From contig NZ_CP023439.1 in assembly GCF_002354895.1 (NCBI RefSeq), positions 4,154,001-4,218,000 on the forward strand: a DNA stretch of 64,000 nt. The letters run 5' to 3'. Source of the stretch: Thauera sp. K11. Lineage in GTDB: Bacteria > Pseudomonadota > Gammaproteobacteria > Burkholderiales > Rhodocyclaceae. The notes beneath the pieces were generated by a model. It was not told the origin of the DNA. It saw only the letters and a program-made list of their open reading frames with translations, and made no database searches. Positions 46,530-53,836 of this stretch are shown piece after piece. The translations under genes and the position numbers were made by a program. The first letter of the stretch is position 1. Each line of letters begins with the position of its first letter.

Positions 46530-47030
46530 TCAGCGGTAGCAGATCTCGGCCCATTTCTGGACCGTGAGATCGCCCACGATGGTCTGCTGGATCATCACCG
46601 AGGGGTTTGCGCTGCTGAACCGGTACGCCGCGCCCTTGGGCAGCAGCGCCTGATGCCCGCGCCGCAGCCGGATCGACCCCATGCGCTTGCCCTTCGGGGC
46701 GCCGCCGACCGCGACCGTGCCGTCCTTGCCCGCGGGAGCGATCGCATCCGGGCCGTCGAGCTTGACGAATTCGACGCTGACCTCGCCGTCCATGACGATG
46801 CAGAACTCGTCGTGGGATGCGGCCATCCAGCCCGACGTGCCTTCGGCCCGGATGGCCTCGATCACGTATTCGAGATTCTTCGCAACGGCGATCTTCTCGT
46901 ACGGCTTCGCACGGCTGGCGACCTCGAAGACGTTCGAGAAGACGTAATTCCTGGGATCGTCGTCGATGATTTCGATATGGCCTTTTTCGAAACTGTCGAA
47001 AGCGCCGAATCGGGTAACGAATTCAGACAT
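46530..47030 (-). CDS. hapC: hydroquinone 1,2-dioxygenase small subunit
   Basis: This 166-residue cupin-like subunit has MSEFVTRFGAFDSFEKG at the start and the central HDEFCIVMDGEVSVEFVKLDG. It ends with the RRGHQALLPKGAAYRFSSA and TIVGDLTVQKWAEIC segments known from HapC/PnpC. The ATG at 47030 has gaggaga 5-6 nt upstream. It is the first gene of the catabolic set, directly behind a likely operator. Confidence 0.9.
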   Translation of the reverse strand: MSEFVTRFGAFDSFEKGHIEIIDDDPRNYVFSNVFEVASRAKPYEKIAVAKNLEYVIEAIRAEGTSGWMAASHDEFCIVMDGEVSVEFVKLDGPDAIAPAGKDGTVAVGGAPKGKRMGSIRLRRGHQALLPKGAAYRFSSANPSVMIQQTIVGDLTVQKWAEICYR

Positions 47031-47060
47031 CGGTGTCTCCTCATGATTTGTCGATAACAG

Positions 47061-47090
47061 GTTTCGATCCAGCGCCTGTCTGGTCGAAAC
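47061..47090 (-). promoter_or_regulatory. candidate operator: long dyad 31 bp upstream of hapC
   Basis: Arms GTTTCGA(T)CCAG and CTGGTCGAAAC, separated by 7 nt, form a nearly perfect 30-bp palindrome with one extra base. On the coding strand an AT-rich TGTAAATAAAG (47090-47100) lies just upstream of it and could be the -10 region. A protein bound here would overlap the transcript start. A LysR-type activator (T-N11-A like half-sites) or a repressor could use it. The rest of 47031-47436 is GC-rich without a convincing gene. Confidence 0.55.
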
Positions 47091-47436
47091 TTTATTTACA
47101 CGTGCGCCAGGCGGGAAGCCGGCAAACGGTGACCGTGTCGTTCGCGAAAACCGAACGATCGGGCTGCCGGGAACGCATCGCACCGATCTTCGGAACCGGG
47201 CAGCCGGACGCGCGGGAAGCGCTTTCCCCTTCCGGGCCGGGCCCCGCCGGGGCCACGGGAACATTGCTGCTGCGCACAAAAATGGATGGAAGGCCGGTCC
47301 GGCACGAAGCGCCGCGGGCGGTCGGCGGTCGCGGCGCCGGCGGCGCGCCTGCCGCGGACCGGCAAACGGCGCGTTCGAAAAAACAGAACGACACCCGGCA
47401 TGCCGGCAAACCGGGAGGCCACGCACGAAGCGAGCG

Positions 47437-48381
47437 TCAGACGTCCGGAACGGCCGGCAGCAGCGCTCTGGCGATGAGTTCGACGTCCCACGGCGGATCG
47501 TGCGGGAAATCGATGACGAGGTGATCGAGGAAGAGCTTGAGCCGCGTGGAATTCCTCTGGGTCTTCGGATAGACGGCGGACAGCCAATAGGGCGGATTGC
47601 GGTAGCCGCGCAAGACGGGCACGAGGTTTCCGGCAATGACTTCCCTTGCCGCCACGACGGTCGGAAGGCAGACGACGGCCATGCCTTCCAGGGCGATTTC
47701 CCTCAGGAAATGAACCGAATTGCTCTTGAACTTGGGAAGCAGTTCCACCTCGACCTTTTCGGTTCCGTCGTCGAACACCCACTTGTCCTTGGTCGGGTAG
47801 CGGGAATAGAGGCCCAGGTCGTGCGTCTTCAGATCCAGGGGATGCAGGATCGGCGGATGGCCTGCGATGTAGCCGGGCGACGCACAGAAGATCCTGCGGA
47901 CCGGAAAGAGCTTGCGCTGGACGAGATCCTCCGAGATCGGCGAAAAGATCTGCAGCACGCAATCGAAGCCTTCCTTCACCGGATCGATGACCGCATCATT
48001 GACGACGAAATCGAAGGTGATTCCAGGATATTTCGCGGTGAACTTGCGAAGAAACGGCGACATGTGGCCGAGCACGAGGCCCGGCAGGCCGTGGACGCGC
48101 AGCAGGCCCGAGGGAGACCCCTTCGCATTGCGCATTTCCTCCACGATCTGGTTGGCCCGCGCGACGAGTTGCGAACACTCGTCGTAATAGGACTGCCCCA
48201 CCTCGGAAAGGCGAACGTTCCGCGTACTGCGGTGAAAGAGCGGCACGCCGACGAAATGCTCCAGTTGCTGGATGCGCGTCGTCACGACCGACTTCGACAC
48301 ACCCAGTTGGCGAGCGACCTCGGCGAAGCTGCCCACCTCGGCAACCCGCACGAACACATCCATGCAGTTGAAGTAATCCAT
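47437..48381 (-). CDS. LysR-type transcriptional regulator (CrgA/DmlR-like)
   Basis: This 314-residue regulator has an N-terminal winged helix (MDYFNCMDVFVRVAEVGSFA, QLGVSKSVVTTRIQQLE, LFHRSTRNVRLSEVG). Its C-terminal effector domain starts at about residue 92. It lies 406 bp upstream of hapC in the same direction, so it is the best candidate for the pathway regulator, with hydroquinone, maleylacetate or a related compound as inducer. Confidence 0.88.
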   Translation of the reverse strand: MDYFNCMDVFVRVAEVGSFAEVARQLGVSKSVVTTRIQQLEHFVGVPLFHRSTRNVRLSEVGQSYYDECSQLVARANQIVEEMRNAKGSPSGLLRVHGLPGLVLGHMSPFLRKFTAKYPGITFDFVVNDAVIDPVKEGFDCVLQIFSPISEDLVQRKLFPVRRIFCASPGYIAGHPPILHPLDLKTHDLGLYSRYPTKDKWVFDDGTEKVEVELLPKFKSNSVHFLREIALEGMAVVCLPTVVAAREVIAGNLVPVLRGYRNPPYWLSAVYPKTQRNSTRLKLFLDHLVIDFPHDPPWDVELIARALLPAVPDV

Positions 48382-48622
48382 CCCGATCGCCTCATTCGCT
48401 TGCCGGCAAGCGCTTCCGTTCCGAAGGGCAGGACTGCTGCCCGCCCCTCACCCCGATTCTAGGCAAGGGATCGGCACCGGCCGGCGGACCTTTCGCATAG
48501 CTGCCTTGCCTGCCATACATGGCAAGGAGGATCGTTCGGCGTTCGCAATCAGGAAGGCAGGGAACCCGCTGCCGGACGAAAGCGGTCCGCCCCTGCCAGC
48601 GCGCTGCACGACCGGCGCCGGC

Positions 48623-49594
48623 TCACGCCGCGGGCGCGGCCTGCCCGGCGACGTCCGCGGCGTCGGAACCCGACAGGGCGGTATCCGGCCAGCCGCCCGA
48701 TTCCACGAGCCTTTCGATCTGCGCACGCACGATCTGCAGGACTTCCCACAGGCCGGTCGGGACCTGGCGATTGCGTCCCTGCACCAGTCCGACCGTGCGC
48801 CAGATCTCCGGGCCGGTGACGCGCAGGGCGCGCAGGCGCCCGGCGGCGAGGTCTTCGTTCACCGCGGCCAATGGAAGCACGGTGCAGCCGCAGCCCTGCA
48901 TGACCAGCCGCTTGGTCAGCGAGATCGAGCCGTCGCATTCGAGCGCGATGTCCGGCTTGAAGCCGTGGCGCACGCCGAGCGCTTCCACCAGCCGGCGCAG
49001 GCCGTGATGCGTGCTCGGCAGGATCAACGGCACCCCGCCCAGGCGCGCGACCTCGAAAGCTCCGCCCTGCAGCGCGTGGCCCGGGGGTACGACGAGATGC
49101 ACACCCTCTTTCAGGAGCGGATCGAACTGCAGTTGGCCGATCTGCTCCGGCAGGTACATCACGGCGAAGTCGAGTTCGCCCCCGGCGAGCCGGTCCAGGA
49201 TCTGGCTGCCCAGCGCTTCGACGAAACGCAGGCGCGTACCGGGAAAGCGCCCCTGGAGAGCATGCGCAAGCGCCCCGAACGACACGCGGGCGATGGTCGG
49301 CTGGGCACCGATGCTCAGCGCCGCGGGGCCGGAACCGCCCCGGGAACGCAGGTCGGCCGACGCCTGCTGCAGCAGGTTGGCGACGGCGGTGGCGTACTCG
49401 AGAAGGTGGCGGCCATGTTCGGTCGGCGTGACGCCGCGACCGCTGCGATGCAGCAGCCGGACCCCCAGTTCGGTCTCCAGATGGCTGATGCGGCGGCTGA
49501 CGGTCGACTGGTCCGATCCCAGGTCCAGGGCGGCGCGGGAAATGCTGCCGGCCCGGATGACGCAATCGAACAGGCCAAGATCGTCGGAGTTCAT
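48623..49594 (-). CDS. LysR-type transcriptional regulator
   Basis: This 323-residue second LysR protein has the DNA-binding part LFDCVIRAGSISRAALDLG, QSTVSRRISHLETELG and LLHRSGRGVTPTEHG. Its effector domain differs clearly from that of the neighbour (TIARVSFGALAHALQ, FAVMYLPEQIGQLQ). It lies between wrbA and the other LysR gene. The 241-bp gap before that gene contains no evident gene. Confidence 0.88.
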   Translation of the reverse strand: MNSDDLGLFDCVIRAGSISRAALDLGSDQSTVSRRISHLETELGVRLLHRSGRGVTPTEHGRHLLEYATAVANLLQQASADLRSRGGSGPAALSIGAQPTIARVSFGALAHALQGRFPGTRLRFVEALGSQILDRLAGGELDFAVMYLPEQIGQLQFDPLLKEGVHLVVPPGHALQGGAFEVARLGGVPLILPSTHHGLRRLVEALGVRHGFKPDIALECDGSISLTKRLVMQGCGCTVLPLAAVNEDLAAGRLRALRVTGPEIWRTVGLVQGRNRQVPTGLWEVLQIVRAQIERLVESGGWPDTALSGSDAADVAGQAAPAA

Positions 49595-49670
49595 CCTTGC
49601 CTCTTCAGAATCGTGCCCGGCAGCGCGCGGCTGCGCCGCCGAGCACGTCCGCGCCGCATGTCCCGCGCGC

Positions 49671-50273
49671 CTACCGCGCCGCGAGCTTTGCCGCGATCGT
49701 CGCTACGTGGCGGCCCTGGAAGCGGGCGATGGCAAGCTCGTTGTCGCTCGGCGTGCGCGAACCGTCGCCGCCGGCGATCGTCGTCGCGCCGTAGGGGCTG
49801 CCGCCGCTGATCTCGCTCATCGTCGTCTGGCGCGCCTCCGAATAGGGCACGCCCACCACGACCATGCCGTGGTGCAAGAGGGTCGTGTGGAAGCTGGTGA
49901 GCGTCGTCTCCTGGCCGCCGTGCTGGGTGCCCGTGCTGACGAAGGCGCTGCCCACCTTGCCGATCAGCGCCCCCCTGGCCCAGAGCCCACCGGTCTGGTC
50001 GAGGAAATTGCGCATCTGCGAGGCCATGTTGCCGAAGCGCGTCGGCGTGCCGAAGATGATCGCGTCGTAGTCGGCGAGTTCGGCCACCGTGGCGACGGGC
50101 GCGGCCTGATCCAGCTTGATGCCCGACTTGCGCGCGATCTCCTCCGGCACGAGTTCGGGCACGCGCTTGACCACCGCTTCGGCGCCCGCCTCGCGGGCCC
50201 CTTCCGCGACCGCGCCTGCCATTGCTTCGATGTGTCCGTACGACGAGTAGTAGAGAACGAGAACCTTGGTCAC
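49671..50273 (-). CDS. wrbA: NAD(P)H:quinone oxidoreductase WrbA
   Basis: This flavodoxin-like FMN enzyme reduces quinones by two electrons and avoids semiquinone radicals. The 200-residue protein starts with GTG ([14 protein letters not shown]) and has ggagga 9 nt before it. Flavin-site segments are [25 protein letters not shown] and [20 protein letters not shown]. p-Benzoquinone, formed when hydroquinone autoxidises, is a typical substrate. It would therefore return carbon to HapCD. Confidence 0.9.
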   Translation of the reverse strand: MTKVLVLYYSSYGHIEAMAGAVAEGAREAGAEAVVKRVPELVPEEIARKSGIKLDQAAPVATVAELADYDAIIFGTPTRFGNMASQMRNFLDQTGGLWARGALIGKVGSAFVSTGTQHGGQETTLTSFHTTLLHHGMVVVGVPYSEARQTTMSEISGGSPYGATTIAGGDGSRTPSDNELAIARFQGRHVATIAAKLAAR

Positions 50274-50465
50274 GGCTTTTCCTCCGGATGGTTGATGGTG
50301 CATCAGGGAACCACTTCCTGCCTGGCTCGCATACTTGCGCACGAACGCCGCATGCGAAGTCACTGCAGCCTGCGCGAGAAGCCGCGGAGGCGATCTTTCG
50401 TCACAGGATCGAGGGAGCGACCCGACCGCCCGCTGCGCACGTCGGGGCACGAAAACGGTTCGCCA

Positions 50466-50485
50466 TTGCCTCGGCGACGAGGCAA
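50466..50485. promoter_or_regulatory. inverted repeat in the wrbA/hxlR intergenic region
   Basis: The perfect 7-bp arms TTGCCTC and GAGGCAA are spaced by 6 nt, 30 bp from the second dyad at 50516. It could be an operator or an RNA hairpin. The remaining bases of 50274-50548 show nothing certain. Confidence 0.3.
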
Positions 50486-50515
50486 ACTAGCCCTCGCCCA
50501 TGGAAATGGCAAGTA

Positions 50516-50532
50516 GGTACCGTTTGGTAACC
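50516..50532 (+). promoter_or_regulatory. candidate HxlR operator (GGTACC-GTTT-GGTAACC)
   Basis: This imperfect palindrome with core TACC-N4-GGTA touches the ribosome site (aaggaggag) of the HxlR gene. HxlR regulators bind such short dyads as dimers and often control themselves and a divergent quinone reductase gene. Confidence 0.5.
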
Positions 50533-50548
50533 AAGGAGGAGAAGCCTC

Positions 50549-50911
50549 GTGCCCCCGCGTGACGACCCGAGATCGCCGCCCCCGGATGATTGCCCGCTCG
50601 AACGCTATCTGCACGTGGTTGCCGGGACCTGGGTGCCGCGCATCATCTGGTTCCTCCGTTTCGGCCCTCGCCGCTTCGGGGATCTGAAGCGCGACCTCAA
50701 GTCGGTCTCGCCCAAGGTGCTCACCGGCAAGCTGCGCGCGCTGGAGGCGGAAGGGCTCGTCGTGCGCCGCGTGATCGACGCCTCCCCGCCGCAAGTCGAA
50801 TATTCGCTCAGCTTGCGCGGCAGGGCGTTCGACCCGGTGTTCGAGGCGATGGCGCGCGTGTCCGCCGAGTTGAAGCGCCTCGACGGCATGGCCCCCGCAG
50901 AGGATCGCTGA
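50549..50911 (+). CDS. HxlR-family transcriptional regulator
   Basis: This 120-residue winged-helix protein starts with GTG. The family motif CPLERYLHVVAGTW has Cys at residue 15, followed by FGPRRFGDLKRDLKSVSPKVL (recognition helix) and VVRRVIDASPPQVEYSLS (wing). In Bacillus, HxlR members such as YodB sense quinones through the Cys of this motif. It is divergent from wrbA, so it is probably the repressor of that gene. Confidence 0.88.
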   Translation: MPPRDDPRSPPPDDCPLERYLHVVAGTWVPRIIWFLRFGPRRFGDLKRDLKSVSPKVLTGKLRALEAEGLVVRRVIDASPPQVEYSLSLRGRAFDPVFEAMARVSAELKRLDGMAPAEDR

Positions 50912-50975
50912 TCGCGGGGCGCATGCACCGCCTATCTTCCGGTCATGGCGCGGGCGCCGCCCCCGCCGCATCGGC

Positions 50976-50981
50976 TACAAT
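50976..50981 (+). promoter_or_regulatory. candidate -10 box (TACAAT) of the PTS operon
   Basis: TACAAT lies 24 nt before the EIIA start codon; no clear -35 box. Confidence 0.35.
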
Positions 50982-51005
50982 CGGCCGAAACACGCGGACA
51001 CGCTC

Positions 51006-51395
51006 ATGATCGGCATCTTTCTCGTCACCCACGGCACGCTCGGCGAATCGCTCATCCAGTGCGCCTGCCACGTGCTCAACAAACGCCCGCCGCAGATCGT
51101 GCAGCTCGGGCTGGCGGCGCAGGACGACCCGCTCGACATCCTGCCGACGGCGCGCCAGATGCTGGGCTGGGCCGACAGCGGCGAGGGCGTGCTGCTGCTC
51201 ACCGACATCTACGGCGCGACGCCGTGCAACGTCGCCGCCAAGCTGCTGGAGCCCGGGCGCGTGGAAGGCATCTCCGGCGTGAATCTGCCGATGCTGCTGC
51301 GCGTGCTGACCTACCGCGACCGCGACATGACCAACCTGCTGCAGCGCGCGGTGTCCGGCGGCTGCGATGGCGTGCTGCACATGAAGAACGGCTGA
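51006..51395 (+). CDS. PTS EIIA component, mannose family
   Basis: This 129-residue protein accepts phosphate from HPr. His9 (FLVTHGTLGES) is the phosphorylation site, and LLLTDIYGATPCNVAAKLL is the family signature. No EIIB or EIIC permease gene is near. This arrangement with HPr and EI is known in betaproteobacteria as a regulatory phosphorelay (carbon storage and kinase control) rather than a sugar importer. Confidence 0.9.
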   Translation: MIGIFLVTHGTLGESLIQCACHVLNKRPPQIVQLGLAAQDDPLDILPTARQMLGWADSGEGVLLLTDIYGATPCNVAAKLLEPGRVEGISGVNLPMLLRVLTYRDRDMTNLLQRAVSGGCDGVLHMKNG

Positions 51396-51436
51396 GACAG
51401 AACGAAGACCGCGGAAGAACAGGGGGAGAACGGAAC

Positions 51437-51706
51437 ATGCCGAAGGCGGAAGCCGAAATCGTCAACAAGCTCGGCCTGCATGCGCGCGCGTCGGCCAAGC
51501 TGACTCAGCTTGCGAGCAGTTTCGCCGCCGACGTATGGCTCGAGCGCAACGGCCGCAAGGTCAACGCCAAGAGCATCATGGGCGTGATGATGCTGGCCGC
51601 CGCGCGCGGCGCGACGATTGCCGTGGAAACCGAGGGCAACGATGCCGATGCCGCATTGCAGGCCATACTCGGGCTGATCGCGGACAAGTTCGGCGAAGGG
51701 GAGTGA
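51437..51706 (+). CDS. ptsH: phosphocarrier protein HPr
   Basis: This 89-residue HPr has His15 (KLGLHARASAK) for phosphotransfer. Ser46 (NAKSIMGVMML) is the site used by HPr kinase where present. The start follows gggggagaacgga; the gene lies 41 nt after EIIA and 4 nt before ptsI. Confidence 0.93.
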   Translation: MPKAEAEIVNKLGLHARASAKLTQLASSFAADVWLERNGRKVNAKSIMGVMMLAAARGATIAVETEGNDADAALQAILGLIADKFGEGE

Positions 51707-51710
51707 CGCC

Positions 51711-53441
51711 ATGCCCTTCACCCTGCACGGCCTGCCGGTCTCCCAGGGGATCGCGATCGGCCATGTACACCTCGTGTCGCACGCGCTGCTCGAGGTCAAC
51801 CACTACCACGTCGCGCCCAAGCACCTCGCCGACGAGATCGAACGCCTCGACGGCGCGATCGCCACGGTGCAGGGCGAACTCGTCGGCCTGAAGGCGGCCA
51901 CCACCTCGGGCCAGGCGCATTCCGAGGTCGGCGCCTTCGTCGACCTGCAGATGATGATGCTGGCCGACCCGATGCTCACCGACACGGCGCGGGAACTCAT
52001 CAAGTCCCGCGGCTGCAACGCCGAGTGGGCGCTGGTGCAGCAGATGGAACACCTGGTGGACCAGTTCCGCCAGATCGAGGACCCCTACCTGCGCGAGCGC
52101 CAGGCCGACGTGGTGCAGGTGGTGGAGCGCCTGGTGAAGGTGCTGCTGGGGCATCCCGGCCACCTGCCGCCCAAGCGCCGCGACGGGCTGGGGACGATCA
52201 TCGTCGCGCACGACCTGTCGCCGTCGGACACCATCGGCTTCCGCGACCACAACATCTCCGGCTTCGTCACCGACGTGGGCGGCCCCACCAGCCACACCGC
52301 GATCGTCGCCCGCAGCCTCAAGATCCCGGCGGTGGTTGGCCTGCACCATGTGCGCGACCTCGTCGAGGACGACGAACTCGTCATCGTCGACGGCACGCGC
52401 GGCATCATCATCGTCGCCCCGGACGAACGCATCGTCGAGGAATACCGGCTGCGCCGCAGCGAGCTGGAGATCGAGCGCTCCAAGCTCAACCGGCTGCGCG
52501 ACACGCGCGCGACGACGCTGGACGGCGAGACGATCAACCTGCTGTGCAACATCGAGACGCCCAAGGACATGGCCGCGGTGAAGACGGTGAAGGCCGACGG
52601 CATCGGCCTGTACCGCACCGAGTTCCTGTTCATGGGCCGCGACGTGCTGCCCGACGAGGAGGAGCAGTACGAAGCCTACCGCGCGGTGGTGAAGGCGATG
52701 CCGGACAAGCCGGTGACGATCCGCACCTTCGACCTGGGCGCCGACAAGGCGCTCGACCGCGCGCACGCACGCGTCGAACCGAACCCCGCCCTGGGCCTGC
52801 GCGCGGTCCGCTATTCCCTGGCCGAACCCAAGATGTTCCTCACCCAGTTGCGCGCGCTGCTGCGCGCCTCGGTGCATGGCCAGATGCAGATCATGGTGCC
52901 GATGCTGGCGCACGCGCAGGAGATCGACCAGACGCTGCGGCTCATCGACAAGGCCAAGGCCGAGCTGCGCGCCGAGAAGATCAAGTTCAACGAGGCGGTG
53001 CCGGTCGGCGGCATGATCGAGATCCCCGCCGCCGCGCTGGCGCTGGGCATGTTCATCCGCCGGCTGTCGTTCCTGTCCATCGGCACCAACGACCTGATCC
53101 AGTACACGCTGGCGATCGACCGCGCCGACGAGGCCGTGGTGCACCTCTACGATCCGCTGCACCCGGCGGTGCTCAAGCTCGTCGCCGGCACGATCTCCGC
53201 CGGCGCCCGCTTCGGCATGCCGGTGTCGGTGTGCGGCGAGATGGCGGGCGACCCCGAGTACACGCTGCTGCTGCTGGGCATGGGCCTGCGCAACTTCTCG
53301 ATGCACCCGTCGAACATCCTCGAGATCAAGCAGCAGGTGCTGCGCGCCGACCTCGGCGAACTCGCGCCCAAGGTGCAGCGCATCCTGAAGATGGACGAGC
53401 AGGCCCGCGTGCGCGAGGCCGTGCAGCGGCTGGCACTCTGA
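51711..53441 (+). CDS. ptsI: PTS enzyme I (phosphoenolpyruvate-protein phosphotransferase)
   Basis: Enzyme I takes phosphate from phosphoenolpyruvate and passes it to HPr. The 576-residue protein has the active His195 (GGPTSHTAIVARSLKIP), the PEP-binding GLYRTEFLFMGRD and SIGTNDLIQYTLAIDR, and Cys in SVCGEMAGDPEY. No GAF domain precedes it, so it is not the nitrogen-PTS enzyme PtsP. Confidence 0.93.
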   Translation: MPFTLHGLPVSQGIAIGHVHLVSHALLEVNHYHVAPKHLADEIERLDGAIATVQGELVGLKAATTSGQAHSEVGAFVDLQMMMLADPMLTDTARELIKSRGCNAEWALVQQMEHLVDQFRQIEDPYLRERQADVVQVVERLVKVLLGHPGHLPPKRRDGLGTIIVAHDLSPSDTIGFRDHNISGFVTDVGGPTSHTAIVARSLKIPAVVGLHHVRDLVEDDELVIVDGTRGIIIVAPDERIVEEYRLRRSELEIERSKLNRLRDTRATTLDGETINLLCNIETPKDMAAVKTVKADGIGLYRTEFLFMGRDVLPDEEEQYEAYRAVVKAMPDKPVTIRTFDLGADKALDRAHARVEPNPALGLRAVRYSLAEPKMFLTQLRALLRASVHGQMQIMVPMLAHAQEIDQTLRLIDKAKAELRAEKIKFNEAVPVGGMIEIPAAALALGMFIRRLSFLSIGTNDLIQYTLAIDRADEAVVHLYDPLHPAVLKLVAGTISAGARFGMPVSVCGEMAGDPEYTLLLLGMGLRNFSMHPSNILEIKQQVLRADLGELAPKVQRILKMDEQARVREAVQRLAL

Positions 53442-53451
53442 ACGCCCCGCA

Positions 53452-53480
53452 TTGCGCCGCAGCAGCCCCGCCATTAGAAT
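53452..53480 (+). promoter_or_regulatory. promoter of tRNA-Gly, overlapping a hairpin
   Basis: TTGCGC (53452-53457), a 17-bp spacer and TAGAAT (53475-53480) give a good promoter 42 nt before the tRNA. The -10 box sits inside an 8-bp inverted repeat (CCGCCATT/AATGGCGG, 53468-53485) followed by CCTGTTTT. That repeat could act as the ptsI terminator. Confidence 0.6.
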
Positions 53481-53521
53481 GGCGGCCTGTTTTGCGCCGG
53501 CCCCCGCCGGCGGCCCCTCGG

Positions 53522-53596
53522 GCGGGTGTCGTATAATGGCCATTACCTCAGCTTCCCAAGCTGATGACGAGGGTTCGATTCCCTTCACCCGCTCCA
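53522..53596 (+). tRNA. tRNA-Gly (anticodon CCC)
   Basis: The cloverleaf can be folded by hand. Acceptor stem is GCGGGTG (53522-53528) with CACCCGC (53586-53592); the anticodon stem TCAGC/GCTGA encloses TTCCCAA, and the T-loop is TTCGATT. The CCA is encoded. The 3' end serves as integration site for the element that follows. Confidence 0.95.
53579..53596 (+). other. probable left attachment site (attL core)
   Basis: ttcccttcacccgctcca, the last 18 nt of the tRNA including CCA, is the length of core reported for ICEclc. A direct repeat should lie at the right end of the element, which is not in this window. Confidence 0.6.
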
Positions 53597-53836
53597 CTTC
53601 GACTTTCCAGGGACTTCCAGAAAAGACCGAGGAACGTCGCAAGTGATTGTCACCATTCAGCTTTTTCACCATCGCTGAATCCAGTGACTTCCAGCGAAAA
53701 CCACTGACTGCCGGTACAAAACGGTACATCAAGTGGTACATCGGAAAGCGGAGCTTCCCGTTTCCGCATAGTTGCTGGAGCGGCGCGGGGTCGGACAGGA
53801 CCATGGCAGCCAACTCGATTCTCAGGAGTTGGGCGC
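53597..53836 (+). promoter_or_regulatory. integrase leader with short repeats (possible arm-type sites)
   Basis: Three copies of GACTT(T)CCAG lie at 53601, 53612 and 53686. Three copies of GGTACA lie at 53713, 53723 and 53735, about one helical turn apart. An inverted repeat (ATTCAGC 53655-53661, GCTGAAT 53674-53680) lies between. These are plausible binding sites of integrase or excisionase. No gene is visible. Confidence 0.4.

Noticed and set aside
47092..47409. 105-codon frame on the - strand between the first LysR gene and hapC
   Set aside because: Cys/Arg/Pro-rich composition without motifs and no ribosome site; the stretch is more likely the regulatory region of the hydroquinone genes.
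53530..53540. TATAAT inside the tRNA-Gly gene as a promoter
   Set aside because: It is part of the D-arm. A better promoter lies at 53452-53480.
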